Source: Microbacteriaceae bacterium PS02070 (GTDB lineage: Bacteria; Actinomycetota; Actinomycetes; Actinomycetales; Microbacteriaceae). From it: DNA of 64,000 nucleotides. The notes under the pieces were generated by a model that saw only the letters and a list, made by a program, of their open reading frames with translations, searched no databases and was not told the DNA's origin. Positions 51,333 to 61,198 of the stretch are shown here, piece after piece. The DNA is taken from contig JASCPE010000001.1 of NCBI GenBank assembly GCA_029959865.1, forward strand, positions 744,001-808,000. Reading direction: 5' to 3'. The first letter of the stretch is position 1. Every line of letters starts with the position of its first letter. The position numbers were made by a program, and so were the translations under genes.

Positions 51333-53516
51333 TCATCTGAGGACCACGAGCTCACGCGTCGTCCGTGTCATGGCCACGTACCGATCAACCGCGCCGGTCA
51401 CTCCCTCGCCGAACTGCGACGGCTCCACCAGCACAACCAGATCGAACTCGAGGCCTTTCGCCTGTTCTGGGCTGAGAGACCGCACTCGGGCGGTCGGCGT
51501 GAAGGTCGGGTCGCCGATCACGCAGGCGGTGCCCTCGGGAAACTCCTGCATCCATCTCGCCAGCACGGCCGGCAGCGATGAGCGTGAGCCGTGTTTTACC
51601 GAGACTCCGCTCTCACGGGCGGATATCGGTACGTTCGCGTCGGGGATCGCCTCCCGGATCACGGGTGCCGCAACCGTCATGACTTCCGCGGGCGTGCGGT
51701 AGTTCACCGTGAGGTGAGAGACCCGCGCATCGGGGATGCCGACTGCTGCCAGGCGTGCCTCCCAGGTGCGGGTGAAACCTTGGCGAGCCTGCGCGCGGTC
51801 ACCCACGATCGTGAAGCTCCTTGAAGGGCAACGGGCCACGAGCATCCGCCACTCGGCATCCGTCAGTTCCTGCGCCTCGTCCACGACGATGTGCCCGAAG
51901 GGGCCGGCGAGTTCGTCGGGCGACACGGGCGGCGGAGCGTCGGCGCCAGCCAGGACGTTCCGTGCATCCTGGCCCTTGAGGATCGACATCACCTTCATAT
52001 CGCTGTCGTCAGCCTCAACGAGGTGCTCGATCACCTGCGCCATCTGGCTCTGCGTCGCCGCGATCGCCGCGTGCCGGCGATGCTCCTCCCGCACGGACTC
52101 CGGGTCGCCGATCTGCCGGTGCGCGGCGTCCAATAAGGGCAGGTCCGCCACAGTCCATGCTTCGGCAGCGTCACGGTGAAGCAGCGTGTTCTCCTCTGCG
52201 GATAACTCCGGCGCACACCGCTGCAGGAAATCCGGCGAACTCCACAGGCGAGCGACGACGGACGGGGGAGACAGCAGCGGCCACGCACGCATGAAGGTCT
52301 CGGTGAGCTCGTCGTCCTGACGCAGCCACCGACGCACGACGTGCGGCGGTGCGTCGTCATCGTCGACCTGGTCGCTCAGCAGCTCAAGGATCTCCTCCCA
52401 CACCTCGTCGCGGGCCTCGTTGTGCGACGAGGACGGGTCGGCGACGGAGAAGGCCTCCGCCCAGTCCTCGCGACTGAGCCACAGGTCGGCCCAGGGCGTC
52501 TCGATGCGCAGGGCGTGCTTGGGTGGCCGCCGCGCGGCGAGGACGGCCGCGCCGATCACGGCGTCCGGATCGAGTGACGCCTTCAGCGCCGCTACAGTGA
52601 CGTCTGTCTCCTCAACCGCGTCAATCCCCTCCGGTACGAGGTCACGTAACGTGCACAACCGCACCGAATCCTCTCCGAGGCTCGGCAGCACGTCCTCGAC
52701 GTAGGCGAGGTAGTGAGCATTCGGACCGACGAGCAGCATCCCGCCCCCGCCGTTGGTGAGCCGCGGTTCGGCATAGAGCAGATGCGCGGCACGGTGCAGG
52801 GCAACGACGGTCTTACCCGTTCCCGGTCCGCCGTCCACGACGAGCGCGCCGCGCGATGAGCTGCGGATGATCGCATCCTGGTCCGCCTGTATCGTCGCGA
52901 GCACGTCGCGCATCTTCGGGGTCCGGTGCGCGCCGAGGGCGGCGATGAAAGACGACTGGTCATCGAGCGCCGTCTCGGATGCGAAGCCCTCCGCCGTCAG
53001 CACCTCGTCCCAGTAGTCGCAGACGCGCCCGCCTGCCCAGCGGTATCGCCGCCGAGACACGATGCCACGCGGGTCCTGCAAGGTCGCACCGAAGTACGGC
53101 TCCGCGGCCGGCGCCCGCCAGTCGATGAGCAGGCGTGATCCGTCGGAATCGGCAAGCCCCGTGCGCCCGATATAGACGTTCGTGCCGTCCTGGAGGGTCA
53201 TCCGCCCAAGGCAGATATCGATACCGAAACGCTCAAGCACCCCCAGCCTGTTGCTGAGGCGGCGGATTTCAAGATCGCGTTCCAGCGCGGATTCGCCGAA
53301 TCCGGCAACGCTGCGCCGCGCCGCATCCCGCCGTCTCGCTGTCTCGTCGCGTTGTTGGCAGAGGGTGGCGGCCACCCGCTGCAGGTGCAGACGGTCGGCA
53401 TCGATGAGGCCCCGCCCGGCTTTCGCTCGCAGGCTCTCGGGGAGGTGGAAAGGGTCGTCCAATCGGGCTCCGTTCGTCGTCGCCTCGCGGCGGAAATCGA
53501 TGAGTGCCGCCGGCAT
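51333..53516 (-). CDS. HelD-like superfamily 1 helicase/ATPase
   Basis: A roughly 727-residue UvrD/HelD-type protein. The N-terminal coiled coil (about 15-65) is followed by a YIGRTGLADSDG module, Walker A GGPGTGKT, motif II VVDEAQELTDAEW, motif III FTIVGDRAQ, and C-terminal YVAMTRTTRELV. These order as in HelD, which binds and recycles stalled RNA polymerase. The start is uncertain: ATG 53516 or an upstream ATG at 53618 with GGCGGGG; the intervening residues are low-complexity. The gap 53517-53789 contains nothing else recognised. Confidence 0.85.
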   Translation of the reverse strand: MPAALIDFRREATTNGARLDDPFHLPESLRAKAGRGLIDADRLHLQRVAATLCQQRDETARRRDAARRSVAGFGESALERDLEIRRLSNRLGVLERFGIDICLGRMTLQDGTNVYIGRTGLADSDGSRLLIDWRAPAAEPYFGATLQDPRGIVSRRRYRWAGGRVCDYWDEVLTAEGFASETALDDQSSFIAALGAHRTPKMRDVLATIQADQDAIIRSSSRGALVVDGGPGTGKTVVALHRAAHLLYAEPRLTNGGGGMLLVGPNAHYLAYVEDVLPSLGEDSVRLCTLRDLVPEGIDAVEETDVTVAALKASLDPDAVIGAAVLAARRPPKHALRIETPWADLWLSREDWAEAFSVADPSSSHNEARDEVWEEILELLSDQVDDDDAPPHVVRRWLRQDDELTETFMRAWPLLSPPSVVARLWSSPDFLQRCAPELSAEENTLLHRDAAEAWTVADLPLLDAAHRQIGDPESVREEHRRHAAIAATQSQMAQVIEHLVEADDSDMKVMSILKGQDARNVLAGADAPPPVSPDELAGPFGHIVVDEAQELTDAEWRMLVARCPSRSFTIVGDRAQARQGFTRTWEARLAAVGIPDARVSHLTVNYRTPAEVMTVAAPVIREAIPDANVPISARESGVSVKHGSRSSLPAVLARWMQEFPEGTACVIGDPTFTPTARVRSLSPEQAKGLEFDLVVLVEPSQFGEGVTGAVDRYVAMTRTTRELVVLR

Positions 53517-53789
53517 CGCAGCGGCCGCAGTCGTCCATCCTGCACCCGCAGAGGGCCCTTGCGGCAAGCCCCGGGGCAAGCTATAAAGTAAGAAGGGCGG
53601 AGAAGTGTCGAGAGGCATTCCCCGCCTTTTTCGTTGCTGCGCGCCACCGATTTCGACGTCGCCTCCTCCCATCGAGGCGACGGTCGGCCCGGCTCGCGGC
53701 GCACGGGCAACGTGACTGGCCGCGCGCCTGGGGATGACTGTTACTGCCCGACGAGCTGATTCGCGCTGATTGTCTCGGACAGGATCGGG

Positions 53790-54134
53790 CTAGATCGGCA
53801 GGAAGTAGACAACGGCGAGCGCGCCGGCCGACCAGAGGACACCGATCCCCGCCACGACGAACGTCTGCGCCTTGCGCGGCGCTCCTGCGGCCAGGATGAG
53901 GGCGACGACCGCTAGCACCAACGCGACGGGTGCGCTGTACCCCCACACCAGGAGCGCCTGAATGCCCTCCCACCCGCTGCGTTCGCTCGCGGGCGTGAGC
54001 AGCGGAGCGAAGGTTGCGACGGCAAGGCCTGCAAGGAGCGGCAGGACGGAGAGCCAGGCGAGGACAATGGCCCACGTGCGTCTCCCGCGGGAGACCTCGG
54101 GGTCGAGCCCGGGCGACGTTGCTGTCGTGCTCAT
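53790..54134 (-). CDS. small three-helix membrane protein
   Basis: A 114-residue protein with a short Arg-containing cytoplasmic start and three hydrophobic helices (about 20-43, 58-82, 90-112). Start at ATG 54134. It resembles the many small integral membrane proteins of Microbacteriaceae; no function can be assigned. It is not overlapped by a credible gene. Confidence 0.7.
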   Translation of the reverse strand: MSTTATSPGLDPEVSRGRRTWAIVLAWLSVLPLLAGLAVATFAPLLTPASERSGWEGIQALLVWGYSAPVALVLAVVALILAAGAPRKAQTFVVAGIGVLWSAGALAVVYFLPI

Positions 54135-54202
54135 ACCGCTGAGCGTAGACCTGGTGCGCATCACTGGCGAGAGGCGGGCCGAGCCGCATCTTCGGTACGA
54201 GA

Positions 54203-54239
54203 GACGGGGTGGGAAGCGTTGATCGCTCCCCACCCCGTC
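54203..54239 (-). terminator. intrinsic terminator after the 54.3-kb MarR-like gene
   Basis: GACGGGGTGGG (54203-54213) pairs with CCCACCCCGTC (54229-54239), and AGCG/CGCT close an inner stem. It lies just downstream of the minus-strand regulator stop at 54259. Confidence 0.82.
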
Positions 54240-54258
54240 AGTTTCGATGCCCGATGGC

Positions 54259-54906
54259 TCAGTGGTCAGTGCGCTCGTGGGTGCCCCGCTCGAACCCGGC
54301 TGTGAAGCCCCGCTCGAAGGCTCGCTCCGCGCGACGGGGGCCCTTGCCGTGACGAGATTCGAACCCGTCGTGCGGTCCGCAGCGGTGTCCCGCGTGCGGG
54401 ACGTGCCCGTGGCGCGGACCGTGTCCGAAGCCACGACCGCGCGCGCCGAAGCTACGGCGGCCGAAGCCCATCGGTGCGAAGCCGTCCTGCGGGTCGCCAC
54501 CGAGTGCCTCGGTGATGGCATCCAGCGTCGCGAGGGTCGTCGCGTAATCCTCGTCGGATACGGATTCCCTCACCTTCTCCCGGATGCTCTCGACGCGGCC
54601 AGCGAGTCGATCCTTGGCCTCACGACCTTCCGGGGTGAGGGTCCAGCCGTCGTTCTCGCGCGTGACCCAGCCGCGGGCCTTAAGGCCGGCGAGCCGCTTG
54701 CCGCGGCGTTCGAGTCGTTCACGCAGGCCGGGGGCGGCAATCGATCCGTCGACGACGTTGAGGGCCATCCAGTCGCGCCGCGTCACGCCTTCGCTGCGGA
54801 ACGCGTCGTGGAACTGGCTCCTGATCGCGTGCTGGGTCGCCCGAAGCGCGCGGCCCAGGTGCCGGTCGGGTGCCTCATGGTTCTGGGGTGTTGATTCGGT
54901 ATTCAT
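54259..54906 (-). CDS. MarR-like winged-helix protein with Gly/His-rich tail
   Basis: A 215-residue protein. Residues about 15-125 look like a winged-helix regulator (GVTRRDWMALNVVDGS, LKARGWVTRENDGWTLTPEGR), and the rest (about 140-215) is a low-complexity tail of Gly, Arg and His with GHGPRHGHVPHAGHRCGPHDG. The His/Cys could bind metal. ATG 54906 has AAGGA upstream. Divergent from a second regulator at 55025, with a shared operator region. Confidence 0.78.
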   Translation of the reverse strand: MNTESTPQNHEAPDRHLGRALRATQHAIRSQFHDAFRSEGVTRRDWMALNVVDGSIAAPGLRERLERRGKRLAGLKARGWVTRENDGWTLTPEGREAKDRLAGRVESIREKVRESVSDEDYATTLATLDAITEALGGDPQDGFAPMGFGRRSFGARGRGFGHGPRHGHVPHAGHRCGPHDGFESRHGKGPRRAERAFERGFTAGFERGTHERTDH

Positions 54907-54948
54907 GTGAAGTCCTTTCGTGGTCGGCGCCCCATGCGCCGAACTCAT

Positions 54949-55009
54949 ATGTCATGTGACATGCATGTAGCATGACATGCATCCGTATCGCATGTCAAGT
55001 AGCATGTAA
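54949..55009. promoter_or_regulatory. operator array shared by two divergent regulators
   Basis: Repeated half-sites TGACATGC (54957-54964 and 54973-54980) and GCATGTCA (54990-54997), plus GCATGTAA (55002-55009), arranged so that 54973-54980 and 54990-54997 are exact 8-bp inverted arms nine bases apart. ATGTCA-TG-TGACAT (54949-54962) is a further inverted repeat. It lies between the divergent starts at 54906 and 55025. Confidence 0.8.
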
Positions 55010-55024
55010 GTGAAAGGGGTGAGA

Positions 55025-55606
55025 ATGACCGAGGACGAGGATCTCGACGCGATCGCCGAAGCGCTCGCGCGACTGCGCGGCAAGACCCGACCGCCGATGG
55101 GTCCGCTGGGCCCGCAGGTGGGCCGCGGGCCGTTCGGCATGCGCTCGGGCGGCGGGCGAGGAGGCTCCTGGCGGCGGCCGGGAGATGGCATCGACCCCCC
55201 CAGCCCCCACGGCTTCCCGGGCGGAGCGCCGCACGGCGCCGATCACGTGCCGCACGCGAACGGCCCCGGCGCGCCGGCGCGCCTTCGCATGTTGGAAGCG
55301 TTGCAGAAAGCCGGCGCTGCACTGACGGTGAGCGAGGTCGGCGAAGCGATCGGCGTGGATCAGCCGCGCGCATCACGGCTGATCCAGCAGGCCACCCACC
55401 TCGGCCTCGTCGAGCGACAGGCTGACCCCGACGATGCGCGGCGCAGCCGCGTGGCTCTCACCGACATGGGCGCGCGCGTTATCAGCGGTTACCGCGGGCA
55501 CCGCCGTAAGGCGCTGGCGGAAGCCCTCGACGTCTTCACTCCCGAGGAGCGCGCCGAGTTCGTGCGCCTGATCGGAAAGCTCGCGTCCGCCTGGCCCGAG
55601 GACTAA
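55025..55606 (+). CDS. MarR-family regulator with Gly/Pro-rich N-terminus
   Basis: A 193-residue protein. Residues about 20-85 are a Gly/Pro/Arg/His-rich low-complexity lead (GPFGMRSGGGRGGSWRRPGD), then a MarR winged helix (about 90-190; VSEVGEAIGVDQPRASRLIQ, then ADPDDARRSRVALTD, the beta-wing). ATG 55025 follows AAGGGG. Co-located with the divergent regulator whose tail is similarly low-complexity. Confidence 0.82.
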   Translation: MTEDEDLDAIAEALARLRGKTRPPMGPLGPQVGRGPFGMRSGGGRGGSWRRPGDGIDPPSPHGFPGGAPHGADHVPHANGPGAPARLRMLEALQKAGAALTVSEVGEAIGVDQPRASRLIQQATHLGLVERQADPDDARRSRVALTDMGARVISGYRGHRRKALAEALDVFTPEERAEFVRLIGKLASAWPED

Positions 55607-55619
55607 GGGAAGCGGGGCG

Positions 55620-57044
55620 TCACTCGATGACAGCCTGCTTCGTCTTGACCGGGATCATCAGCAAGAGGCCGGCGCCGAGGACGATGACGAGACCGATGAT
55701 GCCGAGGCGCGTGTCGCCCGAGAGAGCGACGAAGGCGCCGAACAGGCCGGGGGCGAGGAAGGACACGGCACGTCCGCTCGTCGCGTAGAGGCCGAAGATC
55801 TCACCTTCGCGCCCCTCGGGCGTGATCCGTGCCAGCAGCGAACGCGACGCGGACTGCACCGGGCCGACGAACGCGCAGAGAATGAGGCCGACGATCCAGA
55901 AGCCGATCTTCGCGGTGCCGACAAAGAGGACCGCAAAAGCGCCCAGCACGAGGCAGGTGAGCGAGACCATGATGACGGCCTTGGGGCCGAAGCGGTCATC
56001 GAGCGCGCCGGCCGCGATCGTGGAGATGCCCGCGACGACGTTCGCCGCCACGGCGAAGTAAAGAACCTCCGAGGCGTTGAAGCCGAACACCTGCGCAGCG
56101 ATGATCGCGCCGAAGGTGAACACGCCCGCCAGGCCATCGCGGAACACCGCGCTCGCGAGCAGGAACATCAGCACCTGCCGGCTGTTGCGCCACAGGCGCG
56201 CGATCGTCTGGCCGAGAATCCGGTACGACGCGAAGAAGCCGGGGCGCTCGCCACGATCGCTGCGCGGGATTTCCGGTACGCGCACGAGCACCGGGATCGC
56301 GAAGGCGCCGAACCAGATCGCTGACGCGAGGACAGCGAGGCGGATGTTCCAGCCATTCTCGGTTGTCAGTCCGAGGAGACCCGTCTGGCCCTCCGTGCCG
56401 AACGACTGGATGAACAGCACCAACAGAAGGATCAGGAGGACGATTCCGCCGACATAACCCATGCCCCACCCGAACCCGGAGACGCGCCCCATGTTCTCCT
56501 TTGTGGAGACCTGCACGAGCATCGCGTTGTAGTTGACTCCGGCGAACTCGAAGAAGATGTTTCCGACGGCAAGAAGGGTTGCTCCGAGGATGAGGAACTG
56601 CGGTGCACCTTCGACGAAGACCATCGCTGCGATCGCGAGGACGACCATGCCGGTGTTGATGCCCAGCCACAGCTTGCGCTTGCCGGAGCCGTCTGATCGT
56701 TGCCCGAAGACGGGGGCGAGCACGGCGATGAGGATCCCCGCGATCATGAGCGCCCAGCTGATGACGGCGGCGTTGTTCGCCAGCGCGACCTCCAGCGCCC
56801 GAACCGACTCGGCGGAGGCGTCGTCCGCACCGCCGGCGGCCACCACATCAGGGTCCACGAATGCGCGGCTGGCCAAGAAGGTGGAGAAGACGAAGGTTGT
56901 CACCACAGCGTTGAAGGCGGCCGATCCCCAGTCCCAGAGAGCCCACGCGACCACGCCGCGCTTTCGAGTTTCGCTGGCGTTTCCGTATGCCGCGGAGGCG
57001 ACGACTGCCGTGGGCGGGGTCTGGTGGGGGCGCTTGCCGGACAC
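55620..57044 (-). CDS. MFS transporter of the UMF1/Atg22-like family
   Basis: A 474-residue 12-helix transporter. The hallmark of the UMF1 type is WALWDWGSAAFNAVVTTFVF near the start, with an acidic insertion (about 70-90) before helix 2. The start at ATG 57044 is reasonable. Related bacterial proteins are of unknown substrate; amino-acid or peptide efflux is common in Atg22-like proteins. It is divergent from dnaK and convergent with the MarR gene. Confidence 0.87.
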   Translation of the reverse strand: MSGKRPHQTPPTAVVASAAYGNASETRKRGVVAWALWDWGSAAFNAVVTTFVFSTFLASRAFVDPDVVAAGGADDASAESVRALEVALANNAAVISWALMIAGILIAVLAPVFGQRSDGSGKRKLWLGINTGMVVLAIAAMVFVEGAPQFLILGATLLAVGNIFFEFAGVNYNAMLVQVSTKENMGRVSGFGWGMGYVGGIVLLILLLVLFIQSFGTEGQTGLLGLTTENGWNIRLAVLASAIWFGAFAIPVLVRVPEIPRSDRGERPGFFASYRILGQTIARLWRNSRQVLMFLLASAVFRDGLAGVFTFGAIIAAQVFGFNASEVLYFAVAANVVAGISTIAAGALDDRFGPKAVIMVSLTCLVLGAFAVLFVGTAKIGFWIVGLILCAFVGPVQSASRSLLARITPEGREGEIFGLYATSGRAVSFLAPGLFGAFVALSGDTRLGIIGLVIVLGAGLLLMIPVKTKQAVIE

Positions 57045-57159
57045 GATCTTCTCCTCGGTGATCGCCGGGGGTGACCGGCGCTGGTTACGGGGTCAGCGTA
57101 CTGTGCGTCGGTGAACGATGGGGTTCCTGAAAACTTGACATGAGTCCTATCAAGTTCAG

Positions 57160-57188
57160 TTGACACTGTTGGTCGACGCGACTAACGT
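57160..57188 (+). promoter_or_regulatory. dnaK promoter (-35 TTGACA, -10 TAACGT)
   Basis: TTGACA (57160-57165) and TAACGT (57183-57188) are separated by 17 bp, an excellent vegetative-type promoter. It leads directly into the HAIR operator. Nearby AACTTGA/TCAAGTT arms (57132-57138 and 57150-57156) may be an extra HspR half-site pair. Confidence 0.8.
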
Positions 57189-57202
57189 GGGGTCCAGATC
57201 AA

Positions 57203-57223
57203 GTTGAGTCCGGTTGACTCAAG
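57203..57223. promoter_or_regulatory. HAIR operator (HspR-binding)
   Basis: GTTGAGT-N7-ACTCAAG matches the CTTGAGT-N7-ACTCAAG inverted repeat recognised by HspR, with one mismatch. It lies 15 bp after the -10 and 41 bp before dnaK, so HspR-DnaK would block transcription until heat stress. Confidence 0.88.
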
Positions 57224-57263
57224 ATCAAGAGTTTTCATCAACCACCTCACTAAGGAGAAACAC

Positions 57264-59129
57264 ATGCCACGTGCAGTTGGAATCGACCTCGGAACCACGA
57301 ACTCCGTCGTCAGCGTTCTCGAGGGCGGCGAGCCGAAGGTTATCGCTAACGCCGAGGGCTTCCGCACGACCCCTTCCGTCGTCGCCTACACCAAGGACGG
57401 CGACGTCCTCGTCGGTGAAACGGCAAAGCGTCAGGCCGTCACCAACGTCGACCGCACCGTCGCGTCCGTCAAGCGCCACATCGGCACCGACTGGACCTTC
57501 GAGGTCGACGGCAAGAAGTGGACGCCGCAGGAGATTTCCGCGCGCATCCTCCAGAAGCTCAAGCACGACGCCGAGGAGTACCTGGGCGACAAGGTCACCG
57601 ACGCCGTCATCACCGTACCGGCGTACTTCAACGACGCCGAGCGTCAGGCCACCAAGGAAGCCGGCGAGATCGCCGGTCTCAACGTCCTGCGCATCATCAA
57701 CGAGCCGACCGCGGCAGCACTCGCGTACGGCCTGGACAAGGGCAAGGAAGACGAGCTCATCCTGGTCTTCGACCTCGGTGGCGGAACCTTCGACGTCTCG
57801 CTGCTCGAAGTCGGGAAGGATGACGACTTCTCGACCATTCAGGTTCGCGCCACGTCCGGTGACAACCGCCTGGGTGGTGACGACTGGGACCAGCGTCTCG
57901 TCGACTACCTCATCAAGCAGTTCAAGGACACCACGGGTGTCGATGTGTCGGGCGACAAGATCGCTCTGCAGCGCTTGAAGGAAGCAGCCGAGCAGGCCAA
58001 GAAGGAGCTGTCCAGCTCCAGCTCGACCAGCATCAACCTTCCCTACCTGTCGCTGACCGACTCGGGCCCCGTCTCGCTGTCGGAGACGATCACCCGAGCA
58101 AAGTTCGAGGACCTCACCAAGGATCTGCTCGACCGCACCAAGAAGCCGTTCGAGGATGTCATCCGCGAGGCCGGCATCAAGGTCGACGACATCGACCACG
58201 TCGTGCTCGTCGGTGGTTCCACGCGCATGCCGCAGGTGACCGAGCTCGTGAAGAAGCTCACCGGTGGCAAGGATCCGAACAAGGGTGTCAACCCGGACGA
58301 GGTCGTCGCCGTGGGCGCCGCGCTGCAGGCCGGTGTCCTCAAGGGTGAGCGCAAGGACGTGCTGCTCATTGACGTCACCCCACTGAGCCTCGGTATCGAG
58401 ACCAAGGGCGGCATCATGACCAAGCTCATCGAGCGCAACACCGCCATCCCGACCAAGCGGAGCGAGACCTTCACCACCGCCGACGACAACCAGCCGTCGG
58501 TCGCGATCCAGGTCTTCCAGGGCGAGCGTGAGTTCACCCGCGACAACAAGCCGCTCGGCACCTTCGAGCTCACCGGAATCGCTCCGGCTCCCCGTGGCGT
58601 GCCGCAGGTCGAGGTGACCTTCGACATCGACGCGAACGGCATCGTGCACGTGTCCGCTAAGGACAAGGGCACGGGCAAGGAGCAGTCGATGACGATCACC
58701 GGTGGTTCTTCGCTTCCCAAGGAAGACATCGACCGGATGGTCCGCGAGGCGGAGGAACACGCCGCCGACGACAAGAAGCGTCGTGAGGGAGCAGAGCTTC
58801 GCAACCAGGCTGAGACCCTCGCCTACCAGATCGAGAAGCTCATCGCCGACAACGAGGACAAGGTCCCCGCGGAGGTCAAGACCGAGGTGCAAGCCGACGT
58901 CGACGAGCTGAAGTCTGCGATCGCCGGAGACGACGACGACAAGGTCAAGGCTGCGTTCGAGAAGCTCAGCCAGAGCCAGACCAAGCTCGGCGAGGCCATC
59001 TACGCGCAGAACCCCGAGGCACCCGCCGACGGCGCTGCCGAGGAAGCCGCCCGTGAGGACGACGGCACGGCCGCCGATGAAGACGTCATCGACGCCGAGG
59101 TTGTCGAAGACGAGGACGAGAAGAAGTAA
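57264..59129 (+). CDS. dnaK: molecular chaperone DnaK
   Basis: A 621-residue Hsp70. The nucleotide domain starts [19 protein letters not shown], with [17 protein letters not shown] and the [12 protein letters not shown] phosphate motif, then the substrate-binding part ([13 protein letters not shown]) and an acidic tail ending EDEDEKK. ATG 57264 follows AAGGAG. First gene of the dnaK-grpE-dnaJ-hspR operon; as HspR corepressor it also limits its own synthesis. Confidence 0.98.
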   Translation: MPRAVGIDLGTTNSVVSVLEGGEPKVIANAEGFRTTPSVVAYTKDGDVLVGETAKRQAVTNVDRTVASVKRHIGTDWTFEVDGKKWTPQEISARILQKLKHDAEEYLGDKVTDAVITVPAYFNDAERQATKEAGEIAGLNVLRIINEPTAAALAYGLDKGKEDELILVFDLGGGTFDVSLLEVGKDDDFSTIQVRATSGDNRLGGDDWDQRLVDYLIKQFKDTTGVDVSGDKIALQRLKEAAEQAKKELSSSSSTSINLPYLSLTDSGPVSLSETITRAKFEDLTKDLLDRTKKPFEDVIREAGIKVDDIDHVVLVGGSTRMPQVTELVKKLTGGKDPNKGVNPDEVVAVGAALQAGVLKGERKDVLLIDVTPLSLGIETKGGIMTKLIERNTAIPTKRSETFTTADDNQPSVAIQVFQGEREFTRDNKPLGTFELTGIAPAPRGVPQVEVTFDIDANGIVHVSAKDKGTGKEQSMTITGGSSLPKEDIDRMVREAEEHAADDKKRREGAELRNQAETLAYQIEKLIADNEDKVPAEVKTEVQADVDELKSAIAGDDDDKVKAAFEKLSQSQTKLGEAIYAQNPEAPADGAAEEAAREDDGTAADEDVIDAEVVEDEDEKK

Positions 59130-59131
59130 TC

Positions 59132-59743
59132 ATGGCGAACAAGGACCACGAGAACAACGAGGTCCGTCCAGACGACGAGGGGTCGGAGGCGCACGCCTCC
59201 GGCCCCGACTCGCAGGGCGGCCCCACCTACGACGGCCCCGAGGCGCCCGCGGAGGGCACCGAGGAACTGACGGTGGAGGACATCCTCGCCGCCGCAGATG
59301 ACGAGGACGCTCCGGTCGAGGACCGGGGTGAGCCGGGGCTCTTGGATGACCTGCGCCGCATCCAGGCGGAGTATGCGAACTATCGTCGTCGCACCGAAGC
59401 CCAGCGCGAGATCGAGATCGAACGTGCCAAGGGTGATGTCGCGAAGGGGCTCCTGCCCGTTCTCGACGACCTTGACCGTGCCGCTGCGCACGGCGACCTC
59501 CAAGAGGGGACGCCGTTCTCGGCCATCGCGGACAAGATCCGAGTCGTCGCAGAGAAGATCGGACTCGTTGCCTATGGCGAGAAGGGCGAGCCGTTCGACC
59601 CGCAACAGCACGAAGCCATCTTCCAGCAGCCGTCACCGGATGTGACGGAGGCGACGGTCCTCGAGGTCGTGGAGCGTGGGTATCGTCTCGGTAGCGTCGA
59701 ACTGCGGCCTGCGAAGGTTGTCGTCGCCGTTCCGGCGAACTAG
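59132..59743 (+). CDS. grpE: nucleotide exchange factor GrpE
   Basis: A 203-residue GrpE with a long acidic, disordered N-terminus (about 1-60), a coiled-coil stretch (LLDDLRRIQAEYANYRRRTE) and the C-terminal beta wing with GEPFDPQQHEAIFQQPS. It exchanges ADP for ATP on DnaK. It follows dnaK by two bases, so translation is coupled. Confidence 0.96.
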   Translation: MANKDHENNEVRPDDEGSEAHASGPDSQGGPTYDGPEAPAEGTEELTVEDILAAADDEDAPVEDRGEPGLLDDLRRIQAEYANYRRRTEAQREIEIERAKGDVAKGLLPVLDDLDRAAAHGDLQEGTPFSAIADKIRVVAEKIGLVAYGEKGEPFDPQQHEAIFQQPSPDVTEATVLEVVERGYRLGSVELRPAKVVVAVPAN

Positions 59744-59757
59744 TCGAAGGAGCCAAT

Positions 59758-60744
59758 ATGGCAAGCCAGGACTGGTTTGACAAAGACTTCTACCAAGTGC
59801 TCGGCGTCTCCAAGGATGTCTCAGCGGCAGACCTGAAGAAGACCTACCGCAAGCTTGCGCGCAAGTACCACCCGGACTCGAATCAGGGTGACGCGAAGGC
59901 GGAGGCGAAGTTCAAGGAGATCTCCGAGGCCTACGCGGTCCTTTCCGACACAGAGCAGCGCGAAGAGTACGACCAGATCCGCGCGATGGGGTCGGGTGCT
60001 CGCTTCACGACCGGACAAAGTGGCGGCGGGTTCGAAGACGTCTTCAGTCGATTCGGGCAGGGCGGGCAGCAGTCCGCTGACTTCGAGGACATCTTTTCGA
60101 TGTTCGGCCAGAGCGGTTTCGGGAACCAGGGCGGCTTCGGAAGCGGTCGCTTCGGCCAGGCCTCCGGGGGGTACCGAGGATTCGGCGGACCGCAGCGTGG
60201 GTCCGACGTCACGGCGCGCACGACGATCGACTTCGTCACTGCGACCAAGGGGGAGACCATCACCCTGCAGGGTGAGGATGGCAAGCCGTTCAAGGTGAAG
60301 ATTCCCGCGGGCGTCTCCGACGGACAGCGCATTCGACTCCGTGGGCGCGGCCGTCCGTCGCCGGACGGTGGCGAGAGCGGCGACATCGTCGTCACGGTCG
60401 CCGTGCGTCCGCACCCGGTCTTCACCCGCGATGGGCTGAACCTGCGGGTGACGGTTCCGGTCACCTTCACCGAAGCGGTACTCGGCGCCACGATCGAGGT
60501 GCCGACCCTCGGGGGCGATCCCGTCAAACTCCGGGTCGCGCCGGGCACCCCGTCGGGCCGTGTCCTGCGGGTGAAGGGCCGCGGAGTGAAGACGACCAAG
60601 GGAACCGGCGACCTGCTCGCCGAGGTCCAGGTCGCCGTTCCGTCGCACCTGGATGAGAAGGCCAAAGAGGCGCTGGAAAAGTACGCGCAGGTCGAGCCGA
60701 AGGACAACCCGCGCGCCGACCTGATGGCCAAGGCGCAGCACTGA
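59758..60744 (+). CDS. dnaJ: DnaJ chaperone of the type lacking a zinc finger
   Basis: A 328-residue J protein. The J domain (1-75, HPD at 38-40) is followed by a Gly/Phe-rich region (about 85-150) and two CTD beta domains, but no CxxCxGxG repeats, so it is a CbpA-like class B J protein. It stimulates DnaK's ATPase and delivers substrates. It follows grpE by 14 bp. Actinobacteria often also carry a zinc-finger DnaJ elsewhere. Confidence 0.93.
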   Translation: MASQDWFDKDFYQVLGVSKDVSAADLKKTYRKLARKYHPDSNQGDAKAEAKFKEISEAYAVLSDTEQREEYDQIRAMGSGARFTTGQSGGGFEDVFSRFGQGGQQSADFEDIFSMFGQSGFGNQGGFGSGRFGQASGGYRGFGGPQRGSDVTARTTIDFVTATKGETITLQGEDGKPFKVKIPAGVSDGQRIRLRGRGRPSPDGGESGDIVVTVAVRPHPVFTRDGLNLRVTVPVTFTEAVLGATIEVPTLGGDPVKLRVAPGTPSGRVLRVKGRGVKTTKGTGDLLAEVQVAVPSHLDEKAKEALEKYAQVEPKDNPRADLMAKAQH

Positions 60745-60757
60745 GGAGGTGAGGATG

Positions 60758-61189
60758 ATGGCCGAATACGAGGTTCGTGAGGATGCCGCCATCCTCACCA
60801 TCGCAGTGGCCGCGGAGCTGGCCGGAATGCATGCGCAGACGCTGCGCCAGTACGACCGGCTTGGCCTTGTCACGCCCGCTCGTACCCAGGGCGGGTCTCG
60901 CCGCTATTCGTTGCGTGACGTGAGGCAGCTGCGGGAGGTAGCGCGGTTGTCCGCCGATGGGGTGAGCCTGCCCGCCATCTCGCGCATCCTCGAACTCGAG
61001 CGGGAGGTCGGCGAGCTGCGTCAGCGGGTGCGTGAGCTGGAGACGCACCTGCGCGCCGAGGCCGAGAATCGCCCCGGCGCTCGCGTGTTCGCCGCGGGCC
61101 TGGGTGGCTCGGTTGTTCCGCTCCGACACGGCACCCGGGCACGCCGCGCTACCGAGATCGTGCTCTGGCGCCCCTCCCGCGACTCCTGA
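60758..61189 (+). CDS. hspR: heat-shock repressor HspR (MerR family)
   Basis: A 143-residue MerR-type regulator. The HTH is LTIAVAAELAGMHAQTLRQY, then DRLGLVTPARTQGGSRRYS and a C-terminal coiled coil (ELEREVGELRQRVRELE). AGGAGG is eight bases before ATG 60758; a neighbouring ATG at 60755 is alternative. It binds the HAIR operator upstream of dnaK with DnaK as corepressor, so the operon is self-limiting. Confidence 0.94.
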   Translation: MAEYEVREDAAILTIAVAAELAGMHAQTLRQYDRLGLVTPARTQGGSRRYSLRDVRQLREVARLSADGVSLPAISRILELEREVGELRQRVRELETHLRAEAENRPGARVFAAGLGGSVVPLRHGTRARRATEIVLWRPSRDS

Positions 61190-61198
61190 TCGCAGAGG

